A DNA stretch of 64,000 bases from Zhongshania sp. GTDB taxonomy: Bacteria; Pseudomonadota; Gammaproteobacteria; Pseudomonadales; Spongiibacteraceae. A program made the position numbers and the translations under genes. The notes under the pieces were generated by a model. The model ran no database searches and had not been told where the DNA came from. It was given only the letters and a program-made list of their open reading frames with translations. The stretch spans positions 19,116 to 83,115 of the forward strand of contig JAGPVP010000044.1 in the NCBI GenBank assembly GCA_018066965.1. Reading direction: 5' to 3'. Within the stretch, counting starts at the first letter, position 1; each line of letters starts with the position of its first letter. Below, piece after piece: positions 17,380-26,306 of the stretch.

Positions 17380-17513
17380 TGTAACGCCCGGCACAAGGGC
17401 AGACAAAATGGAGCGAACTTTTGTGCAAGAATGAGCAAAGCGAGTGCACAAAAAGACGCGTATTTTTGACTGTCCCAGCGACCAACGGGAGCGATTGCTG
17501 CCGTTTGTTATGT
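17380..17513. other. attC-like integron recombination site (long imperfect hairpin)
   Basis: Left end TAAC-GCC-CGGCA (17382-17393) pairs with right end TGCCG-TTT-GTTA (17499-17510): TAAC/GTTA outer boxes, a 3-base unpaired spacer and a matching inner box, as in attC R and L boxes. Inside, GGGCAGACAAAA can pair with a TTTTTGACTGTCCC segment (17462-17475), and CTTTTGTGCA with TGCACAAAAAG (17444-17454); a block of about 18 bases on the right arm is unpaired. It begins 3 bases after the toxin stop, the usual place for attC in a cassette. Layout resembles the long Vibrio VCR sites. No integrase gene is in the window, so this would be a solitary site. Confidence 0.5.
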
Positions 17514-17526
17514 TTTACTAAAAACT

Positions 17527-17757
17527 TCATTCTTTCCTCCGCTTCTTAGCGTATTTGTACAACCACCAAGAAAATATTCCTGAGACTAAGAATAGACCAA
17601 TAGACATATACCTATGCCAATCACCAAAACAAACGATCCCATTATTGGTGGTAATACATTCTTGAAACCACAATCTGAGCGCAACTCCAGCCATACAAAT
17701 TGTAATCAACCAGGGGATCATTCGTTCGAGTTTGGACGCCTGCAAATCTCCGTTCAT
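17527..17757 (-). CDS. Small two-helix membrane protein
   Basis: 76 residues with two hydrophobic segments (about 13-30 and 49-66) and a very basic C-terminus (YAKKRRKE). The ribosome site is weak. It lies just beyond the attC-like element and points towards it, so it could be the content of a second, inverted cassette. I do not recognise it. Confidence 0.5.
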   Translation of the reverse strand: MNGDLQASKLERMIPWLITICMAGVALRLWFQECITTNNGIVCFGDWHRYMSIGLFLVSGIFSWWLYKYAKKRRKE

Positions 17758-18344
17758 GCTTTAGCCTGAATTAACTGCGATAGCCATAATCTCACAAAAA
17801 CAGTTGTTATAACGACTCAGGCCATATATCACTTTGGCCCCCTTGTCACGGAAGTGGCTTTTATGTTGATTGAAAAACTTCAGGGAATTCAATGATATAG
17901 CGACATCACTATTAGCGAGTGCCGGTCAAACGAAGACTACTTCCCTTTATTTCTGCCAAACATTCCTTTCCCCTGATCATATCGCGTTTTTTATAAATTT
18001 CAATGAGTTAACTAATTCGTCAGGTAGATAGTGGGAATGGCTCTACTGTTCACGAAGATTTATCGCGTGAAGCCAGCGAATATACGAGATATTTATGCAC
18101 TGGCTTTTGCACCAAGATAGCCGTATTGATGATGGCGATAAGCGATTTACTTAAATGGTTTAAATTGTGATCAGAACTTCAGCGACTGACCACTAACCTG
18201 ACCACTCACGCATATCAATAATGAAAAGGTGGTCAAGCTCAAGGTAATGCGCTCGCCGGAAACGACAACACAAGACCTATAGTCATCATTTTGACCAATA
18301 TATGATTCAAATGCTTGACCAATTTATGAGTGACTCAACCTTAG
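17758..18344. other. Long intergenic region, no gene recognised
   Basis: 587 bases with no supported gene. A short dyad TTAACTG/CAGTTG with GTTATAAC follows at 17771-17811 but is too small for an attC site. The sequence is AT-rich and looks like eroded DNA between the mobile-looking segment and the conserved exchanger gene. Confidence 0.5.
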
Positions 18345-19316
18345 CTAGCTCATGACCGTGACTAGTAACCACGCGTTGTATATCACAAATGAAATCAACA
18401 GAATTCCGCCTTTAAGTCGATTAAGCTGCGTCGCTTTGCTTAAACCAAAGGTCATCACTAATAACCCAACAGTCATCAGCATCATTGCTGCCCAGTCGCG
18501 GCTGATAATGTCGGCAGGAAATGAACTCATTGGGTTTATTACACCAGCAATGCCGATGACAGCCAGCAGATTGAACATATTGGAACCCACCACATTGCCA
18601 ATGGCGATATCGTGCTCACCGCGACGAACGGCAATGATCGACGCCGCTAGCTCGGGGAGTGAGGTGCCAAAGGCCACAATGGTCAGGCCAATAATTAAAT
18701 CACTTACTCCAAGTGCGTGAGCTACGGTAACTGCACCCCATACTAAAATACGTGAACTGATGATCAGTGCGACTAAGCCCATCACCAGCCAAAACAGCGC
18801 TTTTTTTATCGGCATCGCTTGCGCGATTAGCAACTCATCCGTTTCAGTTTCTAAGTTGTCGCCTCGGGTGCGCAGCGCCACAAATATTGTCCAGCTAACA
18901 AGCCCAATAAACCCCGCTAGCAACAAAAATGATTCAAAGCGAGTGAGTGCGCCATCCCACAATATAAAGCCGACTAAGCCACCAATGAGTGTCAGTAGTG
19001 GCAGTTCTTTGCGCACGATATTTGAGTGAACGCTGATCGGCGATATTAATGCGGTAATACCGAGAATCAGGCCAATATTAACTATGTTTGACCCAATCGC
19101 ATTGCCCAGCGCGAGGTCTGGGTTGCCGTCGAACGACGCCATTGCCGAAACCACCATCTCGGGCGCCGATGTACCAAAGCCGACAACTACCATACCAATC
19201 AGTAAGCTCGGCATACCTAGATGTTTCGCAGTAGCGGCGGCGCCTTCAACAAAGCGGTCCGCGCTCCAAATTAACAGCACGAATCCACCAAGAATGGCCA
19301 TTAGTGCAAGTGTCAT
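18345..19316 (-). CDS. yrbG: Calcium/sodium antiporter (CaCA family, YrbG-like)
   Basis: 323 residues and about ten membrane helices in two inverted halves. Each half carries the CaCA alpha-repeat: GFGTSAPEMVVSAMAS with GNAIGSNIVNIG near 47-85, and AFGTSLPELAASIIAV with GNVVGSNMFNLL near 215-250. These glutamate and asparagine residues bind Na+/Ca2+. Inner-membrane exchanger. It lies on the same strand as the SecDF gene, about 200 bases after it, probably as a separate unit. No link to the catabolic genes is visible. Confidence 0.92.
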   Translation of the reverse strand: MTLALMAILGGFVLLIWSADRFVEGAAATAKHLGMPSLLIGMVVVGFGTSAPEMVVSAMASFDGNPDLALGNAIGSNIVNIGLILGITALISPISVHSNIVRKELPLLTLIGGLVGFILWDGALTRFESFLLLAGFIGLVSWTIFVALRTRGDNLETETDELLIAQAMPIKKALFWLVMGLVALIISSRILVWGAVTVAHALGVSDLIIGLTIVAFGTSLPELAASIIAVRRGEHDIAIGNVVGSNMFNLLAVIGIAGVINPMSSFPADIISRDWAAMMLMTVGLLVMTFGLSKATQLNRLKGGILLISFVIYNAWLLVTVMS

Positions 19317-19498
19317 GTCTTTGTACTACCTATGAATGAATACGGTTAAGTTAATTGGTGTGGCTGTGCAGGCGGGAAGCTAAAGTATGCCTGCTTAGAC
19401 GCGCCGGCAGCATCTCATGCAGATTGAGTTGAAATCCATCTAAATTAAAAACTTTATTCAAGCTCGATTATCGCTTCAAAATTTTAATTAGCGCGAAT

Positions 19499-19527
19499 AT
19501 GCCGCGCGGAATTTACCTACGCGGCAT
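19499..19527. terminator. Hairpin after the SecDF gene
   Basis: ATGCCGCG/CGCGGCAT, 8 perfect pairs around 13 bases, 10 bases past the SecDF stop on the minus strand. No T-run follows, so intrinsic termination is uncertain. Confidence 0.5.
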
Positions 19528-19536
19528 GCAAAGCGA

Positions 19537-22053
19537 TTAAGGAATATGCGCCAAGGATTCTCTCACTTCTGCGGCGCTTGGCCTGAGTTGTTTAAGACCT
19601 TTTTGCTCCCGCCATACACCCAGAAAATACAGGATTGGCGAGGCAATAAAGATTGACGAGCTGGTGCCAACAATAATGCCGAATAACATGGGCTTGGCAA
19701 AGCTCGACACTGCATCACCACCCGCCACTGCCATCGGCAGTATCGCCAGTAAGGTGGTTGCCGATGTAAAAAGCGTTCGCGTTAGTGTCGAGGAAATACT
19801 GTCGTTTAGAACGCATATCAGCGGAGCATTCGGATCAGCGCGCAGCCCTTCACGCACACGGTCAAACACAACCACTTTGTCGTTTATGGAATAGCCAATC
19901 AGGGCGAGCAGCGCCGCCACGGCGGTTAAATTGAACTCCAGTCCCGTTAAGGCAAAAAAGCCAATGGTTTTGGTGATGTCTAAACCAATGGTGACGATGG
20001 CCGCGGTGGCGAAATGCGATTCGTATCTAATCCACAAATACACCAGCATGCCAGCGGCGGCCAATAGCACGGCAAGTATAGAGGCGTCGGCAAAACCGCC
20101 ACTAATTTTAGGGCCTACCATATCCACGCGTGGAAACGTCGCAGCAGGATCTTCGCTGAGGATGGCCGCTTTTAGCGCATCTATCTCGTTGGCATTTAAT
20201 TGCTTATCGCTATTGTTTGCGGGTAGCCGCACCAGAAACTCGCCTGCATCGCCAAACTCTTGAATCGTTGCGCGATCAAAGTCATTGCTTAGCAGATTGC
20301 TGCGTAAACCCTGCACAGAGAGATGCTCCGCTTTCACATTCACCAAGGTTCCGCCAGTGAAGTCGACGCCATAATTTAGGCCTGCGCCAAAAAACAGCGC
20401 CACCGAGCCCAGCGACAATATCGCAGACAGCGCCAAGCCCATAAATCGCCCGCCTAGGAAGTTAGTATTGCGCTTGCTAAGCCGGTCCAGCATGGCAAAG
20501 CCAGAGAAAGACAGCACATCTCCTTGCCGCTTACGCATATGCCATTTAATTAATAGGCGAGTCACCGCGATAGACGTAAACATTGATGTCACTAAGCCAA
20601 TGGCAATTGTCACCGCAAAGCCGCGAACAGGGCCATTGCCGAACATAAATAACAGACTCACCGCGATAAGGGTGGTGACGTTGGCGTCGACAATCGTTGC
20701 GTAGGCTTTATCAAAACCGGCGTTGATGGCGGCCATAGCGCGCTTGCCGCGTGCCGATTCCTCGCGGATGCGCTCGTTAATTAGAATATTGGCATCAACG
20801 GCCATGCCGACGGTGAGAATAATACCGGCGATACCAGGCAGAGTAAGGGTTGCGTTTAGCAGGCTTAATATGCCGAAGATCAGGCCAATGTTAATGGTCA
20901 AGCTAGAGCAGGCAATTAGCCCCCAGCCTCGGTAGATGACTGTCATAAATAGTAAGACCAACGCAGCACCGAATACGCCGGTAAACAAACCCATTTGAAT
21001 CGCATCGCTGCCAAGGTCTGGGCCAACCGTTCGCTCTTCAATGACTGACAAGGGTGCTGGCAAAGCGCCTGCGCGAAGCAGCAGAGCAAGATCACTCGCT
21101 TCACTGGATGTAAAATTGCCCGTTATTTCACCGCGACCGCCACCAATAACGCCTTGTATTACCGGTGCTGTAATCACCTTGTTATCAAGAACAATTGCCA
21201 GCGGCCTACCGATGTTTTTGCGGGTCATTTCGCCAAAGAGTTTGGCGCCGACATGGTCGAGTGCAAAGGTGACTATTGGCTCGCCGGTGTTTTGATGAAA
21301 GCCTAAACTCGCGTCGCTAATATGCTCACCTTTCATGGCGACTTGTTTTTCTAAGGTATAGGCTTGCTGGTCTTGACTGCTTAGCACGGTCATTGTCGGC
21401 ATTGTGCTTTGCGGGCGCGCTACCCAGTGAAATGACATTTGTGCCGTCGTGCCCAGCAGTTGCCGAATATAGCTAGGGTCACTAACACCGGGCATTTGAA
21501 TCAGTACGCCATCATCTCCTTGCCGGCTAATACTAGGTTCAACCAAACCAGTTTCATTGAGCCGCCGCCGAACCACTTCGAGGCTGCGGTCTAAGGCGTC
21601 TTTGCTTATTTGCGCAATATATTCTTCCGTCAGTGTGATACTCAGGGTGCTTTCTTGCCCCGCGACTTTAAACATTCTCACCCCTTCTGGGGTTCTATTA
21701 TGCTCGGTGGCCAGCGCCTTGGCCTTTTCCAAGTTTGCAGCATTGCGTAGGTTTACTTGCCAGTGTGTGCTCTCGGTCTGCGGCTTTGCATAGGCGATTT
21801 TGTTCTCTTGCAGCTGCGACAATAGCTGCTCCGCTGCGCGCTCCACCGCAGCGTTAATGAGTGGTGTGGTATCCGCGCTCATAAGCAGGTGTGAGCCGCC
21901 CTGCAAGTCTAAGCCCAGTTTTAAGGTGTTGTGCGTAAACCACGCCGGTAAGTTTTGCTGCGCCTTGGTATTTAAAAAGTTTGGGGCCGCGCTGCCCAAA
22001 CCAAGCAGTATGAGCAGTAGATAAACCACCACCCGTGTATTAAAGAACTGCAT
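19537..22053 (-). CDS. secDF: SecDF fusion, protein-export membrane protein
   Basis: 838 residues from the ATG at 22053 (AAAGGA upstream); the track-style longer start at 22095 lacks a ribosome site. SecD half: LGLDLQGGSHLLM near 40, P1 domain, then VGMAVDANILINERIREE in a membrane helix near 430. SecF half starts near 545: GVDFTGGTLV near 575 and INDKVVVFDRVREG near 735. The conserved aspartates for proton coupling are present in both halves. Gammaproteobacteria usually encode secD and secF separately beside yajC and tgt. This fused, isolated copy with no yajC is therefore likely a paralogue for particular exported proteins. Confidence 0.93.
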   Translation of the reverse strand: MQFFNTRVVVYLLLILLGLGSAAPNFLNTKAQQNLPAWFTHNTLKLGLDLQGGSHLLMSADTTPLINAAVERAAEQLLSQLQENKIAYAKPQTESTHWQVNLRNAANLEKAKALATEHNRTPEGVRMFKVAGQESTLSITLTEEYIAQISKDALDRSLEVVRRRLNETGLVEPSISRQGDDGVLIQMPGVSDPSYIRQLLGTTAQMSFHWVARPQSTMPTMTVLSSQDQQAYTLEKQVAMKGEHISDASLGFHQNTGEPIVTFALDHVGAKLFGEMTRKNIGRPLAIVLDNKVITAPVIQGVIGGGRGEITGNFTSSEASDLALLLRAGALPAPLSVIEERTVGPDLGSDAIQMGLFTGVFGAALVLLFMTVIYRGWGLIACSSLTINIGLIFGILSLLNATLTLPGIAGIILTVGMAVDANILINERIREESARGKRAMAAINAGFDKAYATIVDANVTTLIAVSLLFMFGNGPVRGFAVTIAIGLVTSMFTSIAVTRLLIKWHMRKRQGDVLSFSGFAMLDRLSKRNTNFLGGRFMGLALSAILSLGSVALFFGAGLNYGVDFTGGTLVNVKAEHLSVQGLRSNLLSNDFDRATIQEFGDAGEFLVRLPANNSDKQLNANEIDALKAAILSEDPAATFPRVDMVGPKISGGFADASILAVLLAAAGMLVYLWIRYESHFATAAIVTIGLDITKTIGFFALTGLEFNLTAVAALLALIGYSINDKVVVFDRVREGLRADPNAPLICVLNDSISSTLTRTLFTSATTLLAILPMAVAGGDAVSSFAKPMLFGIIVGTSSSIFIASPILYFLGVWREQKGLKQLRPSAAEVRESLAHIP

Positions 22054-22108
22054 AAATAATCCTTTCAAATTAATGAAATAAAAATCGAAGTACAAAAATT
22101 GAGGAGGA

Positions 22109-22480
22109 TTATTTAAACGGGGGGGCGCGCAGCTGTGGTCGTAGATGGACTAGCGTTTGTAGTGCGGGAGCCCAACTACGTGCTAATTGTAGCAGGCCAA
22201 CAAAACGCCAATTAAGTTTGAGATTGAGGAAGCCGTTCGATAATGGGGTATAGAGGCGCTGATCACTCTCATCACGTTCAAGTACCAGAGCCGAACCACT
22301 AGCACTTGAAAAAACGAAGACTTGAGCCGAATCGGCCCTATTAAAACTTTTGTCTGTATCTAACTCACCTGCCTGTAAATTAACCCCTGCGGCTAACATA
22401 CCGATAAATGCAAATAGCCAAGCACGCAGGGAAGAAGCCGAGTGCTTGTGCAATTTTATCTTAATAGGTGGGCTAAACAT
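22109..22480 (-). CDS. Small exported or membrane-anchored protein next to SecDF
   Basis: 123 residues. A basic N-terminus (KIKLHKHSASSLR) and a hydrophobic stretch ending AAGVNLQAGE look like a signal peptide cleaved near residue 38. The mature part has no motif I know; it is polar then ends in a Pro/Arg-rich tail. It ends 55 bases before the SecDF start on the same strand, so the two are probably co-transcribed. A client or accessory of this SecDF copy is a guess from position only. Confidence 0.6.
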   Translation of the reverse strand: MFSPPIKIKLHKHSASSLRAWLFAFIGMLAAGVNLQAGELDTDKSFNRADSAQVFVFSSASGSALVLERDESDQRLYTPLSNGFLNLKLNWRFVGLLQLARSWAPALQTLVHLRPQLRAPPFK

Positions 22481-22577
22481 GATGCCTAAATACAGTATCT
22501 AGAGTTAGCGGATTATTGGGGCGAATCATTCTTTAATCAAGCGCAGTTTCTAGCTATAAATTACCGAGCCTTAAATT

Positions 22578-23330
22578 TCACATTCGCGGTGAGTCAAGAA
22601 TAGCTAACAATGAGGTGCGGCTGTGAACGCGAAACTTACGATAAATACGCTTTAAGTGATTTTCTATGGTGTATTCAGACAGCTCTAGCGCCGCCGCTAT
22701 TTGTTTATTACCGTGCCCACTGCGAACTCCATCCACAACCTGACGCTCTCTGGCGGTAAGCATGCCATCTGAAAATGCTGGATCATGTGCTTTTGACTGC
22801 ACTGCGACGACGGCCTGATCAATATGCATTTGACGTCGTACTAACTGGCCAATGTAATCATTTGAAGACTGCTGGAGTAAATCCTCGAGGTCTGCAGATA
22901 CTTGATTTGCCGTGATATGTACCCCGCGAACACAACTCTGGCGCATTACTCCGGCAATCATATGCAGGCCCGGCGCAATACAATGGGTGGCTGCTACGAT
23001 CTCTTGATAGCCAATTAAATCCATATACTGCCAGTAAGGCTCACAGCGTCGCTGCTGGTCAGAGACCTCTAACTCCCGACGCTCCAATATTCTCGCCCTT
23101 GTGCCAGAGTTCTCATCGTCACAATCATTGATGTTGCGCAGAAAAGGATCATAAGACCACAAATGACTGCTGTACTCGCTGTGCACGCGCTTTGACATAC
23201 CGTGGTTATACAAAAAACTAACCGCACGCTGAGCGGGATTGGTGTCATACAAAAACACACAAAGATTACTCACCTTTGAGCGTGCTAAGACCTCTGATGC
23301 TAATCTACGAACCTCTGAGCCTAGCTCCAT
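22578..23330 (-). CDS. LuxR-family transcription regulator (first of two paralogues)
   Basis: 250 residues from the ATG at 23330, which has AGGAGG 4 bases upstream. The C-terminal helix-turn-helix (about 185-245) reads LTARERQVVDG, GNKQIAAALELSEYTIENHL and VHSRTSLLAIL, a GerE domain. The N-terminal 170 residues form a sensor-like domain without receiver aspartates or known autoinducer signature. It closely resembles the regulator at 38236-39015 (shared YDxN, SFLxN, DPxL and SEYT-EN). It follows the alcohol dehydrogenase operon but is cut off from it by the terminator at 23446-23482. It probably controls terpenoid catabolism; inducer unknown. Confidence 0.88.
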   Translation of the reverse strand: MELGSEVRRLASEVLARSKVSNLCVFLYDTNPAQRAVSFLYNHGMSKRVHSEYSSHLWSYDPFLRNINDCDDENSGTRARILERRELEVSDQQRRCEPYWQYMDLIGYQEIVAATHCIAPGLHMIAGVMRQSCVRGVHITANQVSADLEDLLQQSSNDYIGQLVRRQMHIDQAVVAVQSKAHDPAFSDGMLTARERQVVDGVRSGHGNKQIAAALELSEYTIENHLKRIYRKFRVHSRTSLLAILDSPRM

Positions 23331-23445
23331 GTCACCTCCTGAACGCACTCACCACCGGTAATACACGCACATACTTTATTTATTGTGCTGGTGAATAATC
23401 GCGAGAATGAATCTGAAAACCTTCTTATATTTATATGTACTTAAA

Positions 23446-23482
23446 CAAAAAAGGCGCTATGCAGTAAACACTCCATAGCGCC
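23446..23482 (-). terminator. Rho-independent terminator of the ADH/ALDH/reductase operon
   Basis: GGCGCTATG/CATAGCGCC, 9 perfect pairs around 12 bases, followed on the minus strand by six T. It lies 37 bases after the alcohol dehydrogenase stop and isolates the LuxR-type gene. Confidence 0.88.
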
Positions 23483-23518
23483 CAATCGCGAATTCCTTGT
23501 CGCGACTCTACAAGACCA

Positions 23519-24622
23519 TTAAATCTTCAATACCGCCTTAATGCAGCTACCGCTGTGCTGTGCTGATACCGCTGCATTGATGTCGTTAAAATCGAAGGTT
23601 TGGCATAGCTTATCGAAGGGGAATTTACCTTCCATAAACAGATCAACCATGACCGGAATGAATTCAGACGGGATCGCATCGCCTTCACAAATTCCTTTAA
23701 TTTGTACACCACACAGCAGCATATTCAAAACACCAAACTCTAAATTTGGTTTATCTGGTTTTGGTACGCCGACCAGACCAATAGTGCCCGCCGCCGCCAT
23801 CGCATTATATACGGCGGTGATCGCAGACTGCAGCGCAGTGGTATCCAAGGCGTAATCAATGCCATTCGGGCTTATTTCACGCAGCTTTTCCGTTACGTCT
23901 TCGCCATTCATTGGATCGATAACGTGAGTTGCACCTAGCGACAGCGCTAATTCACGACGATTCGCGTGTGGCTCAATGACTACAATCGGATTACAACCTT
24001 GTACTACCGCACCAAGTACGGCACTCAAACCCACTGCACCGCCACCAATAACAGCCACAGCGGAACCCGCTTCGCAGGCAAATGAGCGCATCATGGTGCC
24101 CGCACCGGTTTGAATACCGCAGCCCAAGGGCCCAAGCAGCTCAAGCGGCGCGTCGTTGCGAACTTTAACGACATTATTTTCGTAAGCAATCGCGTAGTTT
24201 GCAAAAGAAGACTGCCCAAAAAAGTGACCAGAAACCCGCTCACCATCTTTGCTTAATGCACTACTGCCGTCAGCACGCATCCCGACCATATTCAGCGGTG
24301 CAAAGCTTTGGCAATAATTGATGTGTTGATGACCGCAGGGCTTACACTGCTCACAATACGTGTAGGACAATACAACGTGGTCACCCGGCTTTACCGACGT
24401 CACTTTGCTGCCGACTTTTTCGACCACACCAGAGCCTTCATGGCCAAGTACGGCGGGCAACTGCGTTGGCAGCTCTTGGTCTCGCGCAGCAATATCGGTA
24501 TGACATACACCTACGCCGACAATGCGAACTAAGACTTCGTTATCACGGGGATCTTCTAATTCAATCTCTTCAATTGCAAAGTCAGCGCCAGATTCACGGG
24601 TCACGGCAGCAGTAATTTTCAT
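23519..24622 (-). CDS. Zinc alcohol dehydrogenase, aryl/allyl alcohol type (XylB/GeoA-like)
   Basis: 367 residues. Catalytic zinc ligands: Cys40 in GVCHTDI, His61 in GHEGSGVV and Cys in LGPLGCGIQTGAG near 170. Structural zinc: CEQCKPC and C104. NAD binding AVIGGGAVGLSAV near 195. This subgroup (benzyl alcohol, geraniol, perillyl alcohol dehydrogenases) oxidises primary aryl and allylic alcohols. Last gene of the reductase-ALDH-ADH unit. In this context p-cumic or perillyl alcohol are the natural candidates; the sequence cannot tell them apart. Confidence 0.9.
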   Translation of the reverse strand: MKITAAVTRESGADFAIEEIELEDPRDNEVLVRIVGVGVCHTDIAARDQELPTQLPAVLGHEGSGVVEKVGSKVTSVKPGDHVVLSYTYCEQCKPCGHQHINYCQSFAPLNMVGMRADGSSALSKDGERVSGHFFGQSSFANYAIAYENNVVKVRNDAPLELLGPLGCGIQTGAGTMMRSFACEAGSAVAVIGGGAVGLSAVLGAVVQGCNPIVVIEPHANRRELALSLGATHVIDPMNGEDVTEKLREISPNGIDYALDTTALQSAITAVYNAMAAAGTIGLVGVPKPDKPNLEFGVLNMLLCGVQIKGICEGDAIPSEFIPVMVDLFMEGKFPFDKLCQTFDFNDINAAVSAQHSGSCIKAVLKI

Positions 24623-24681
24623 ATTTTTGTCCTGATAATATTTGCGTTAAATGCTCGGCATTCCGCGCAGGATTTTATTAT

Positions 24682-24715
24682 TTACTTCCTGCAGAGCTTG
24701 CGCCGCAGGAAGTAA
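24682..24715. repeat. Intercistronic hairpin between ALDH and ADH genes
   Basis: TTACTTCCTGC pairs perfectly with GCAGGAAGTAA (11 bp, 12-base loop). No T-run follows on the minus strand, so it is more likely an mRNA-stabilising or attenuating element than a full stop. Confidence 0.6.
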
Positions 24716-24736
24716 CACTTAGAGGGGTTTTAAAAC

Positions 24737-26206
24737 CTAGTCTAACAATGCGCAAACAGACTTTGATTCGGTGTACATCAATACACCTTCGTCACCCACT
24801 TCGCGACCAACACCTGATTCTTTAAAGCCACCAAACGGCATAGCAGCGTCGACAACAAAGTAGGTATTCAACCAGATAGTGCCAGCATGAATGCCCGCTG
24901 CCATTTTATGGCAGGTATTCATGTCTTTGCTGTAGATATTAGCCCCCAGACCAAAACGCGTTTTATTCGCCAATGAAATAGCTTCGTCCATGTCTTTAAA
25001 TTTAGTCGCTGCCAATACGGGTCCAAAAATCTCTTCATTGAATACGCGCGATTCAGACGTCGCATTCGACAAAATAGTTGGCTCGATAAAGTAACCTTCG
25101 CTAGGCAAGGTTCTGCCAGCTGAGATTGCCTCTGCGCCCTCTTGTTGGCCGATATCGATGTAGCTTTGGATACGCTCTTGCTGCTTTTGATTGATAACGG
25201 GACCAATCATGGTTGTTGGATCTTGGCCGTGACCGATAGGCAGCGCCTTAGCAACTTCTGCAATCCCTGCAATGACCGTGTCGTAAATAGATTCGTGGCA
25301 CAGTAGACGTGAACCAGCAAAACAGGTTTGCCCAGAGTTAAAGAAGATCGCCATTGCCGCATCGGGAATAGCACGCTCTAGATCGGCATCTGGCATGATG
25401 ATGGTTGGTGACTTACCGCCGAGCTCTAAACTTACTCGGCGCATATCATTCGCCGCGGTGCGCATAATGTGTTTACCAACCGGCGTAGAGCCAGTGAAGG
25501 CAATTTTGTCGACACCGGGATGAGTAATCAGCGCCTCGCCCGCTTCTTGGCCATTACCGGTAACGATGTTGAGCACGCCCGGTGGCACACCGGCTTCTAA
25601 CATCAGTTCGCCCAGACGCAATGCAGTCAAGGAGGTCACTTCAGATGGCTTTAACACCATGGTGCAGCCCGCTGCCAATGCAGAGGCTATTTTCCAAGAT
25701 GCCATTGCTAATGGATAGTTCCAAGGCACAATCGCGCCGACGACACCAATGGGCTGACGCAATGTGTAGGCATGATATTGGCGACCATCGCCAGATACCG
25801 GCAGGGTTTTACCGTAAATTTTAGTACACCAGCCCGCCATGTAACGGAACACTTCAACAGAAGAAGGGATATCTACCATCATTGCTAAATGCTTGGGCTT
25901 GCCGTTGTCTAAGCTCTCTAATAGCGCCAGCTCTTCAGCGTGCTCTTCGATGGTTTGAGCAACGCGCTCTAATAATTTGCTGCGATCTATAGGGCGCATT
26001 TTGGCCCAGCCCGGAGATTCAAAGGCCGCGCGAGCCGCTTTAACTGCAGCATCAACTTCTTCTGCACCACCGGCAGCAATATTAGCAAAGGAACGGCCCG
26101 TCGCCGGGTTAATGACTTCTAGGGTTTGACCACTTTGTGCAAACTTCCAATCTGAACCAATCAGCATTTTGCCTGAAGGAATCACTGCATCTTCAATAGT
26201 ATTCAT
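24737..26206 (-). CDS. NAD(P)-dependent aldehyde dehydrogenase
   Basis: 489 residues, normal for the ALDH superfamily. FTGSTPVGKHIM near 233 binds the cofactor, the general base is in LELGGKSP near 258 and the catalytic cysteine in NSGQTCFAGSRL near 292. It oxidises the aldehyde made by the neighbouring alcohol dehydrogenase to the carboxylic acid (for example p-cumic or perillic aldehyde to the acid). Middle gene of a three-gene unit with its own promoter upstream of the reductase. Family certain, substrate inferred. Confidence 0.92.
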   Translation of the reverse strand: MNTIEDAVIPSGKMLIGSDWKFAQSGQTLEVINPATGRSFANIAAGGAEEVDAAVKAARAAFESPGWAKMRPIDRSKLLERVAQTIEEHAEELALLESLDNGKPKHLAMMVDIPSSVEVFRYMAGWCTKIYGKTLPVSGDGRQYHAYTLRQPIGVVGAIVPWNYPLAMASWKIASALAAGCTMVLKPSEVTSLTALRLGELMLEAGVPPGVLNIVTGNGQEAGEALITHPGVDKIAFTGSTPVGKHIMRTAANDMRRVSLELGGKSPTIIMPDADLERAIPDAAMAIFFNSGQTCFAGSRLLCHESIYDTVIAGIAEVAKALPIGHGQDPTTMIGPVINQKQQERIQSYIDIGQQEGAEAISAGRTLPSEGYFIEPTILSNATSESRVFNEEIFGPVLAATKFKDMDEAISLANKTRFGLGANIYSKDMNTCHKMAAGIHAGTIWLNTYFVVDAAMPFGGFKESGVGREVGDEGVLMYTESKSVCALLD

Positions 26207-26306
26207 AATCCGTTCCTGTTCTTATTTAATGAGTTATTAAAACTATAAATAGCTTAGGCTGAGTGCTTACCAGTATTAAGCGATCAGCGCCAAGCCGCAC
26301 CTAACT

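Noticed and set aside
17771..17811. TTAACTG...CAGTTGTTATAAC dyad as a second attC site
   Set aside because: Only about 40 bases long, with no matching inner boxes; too small for an attC hairpin.
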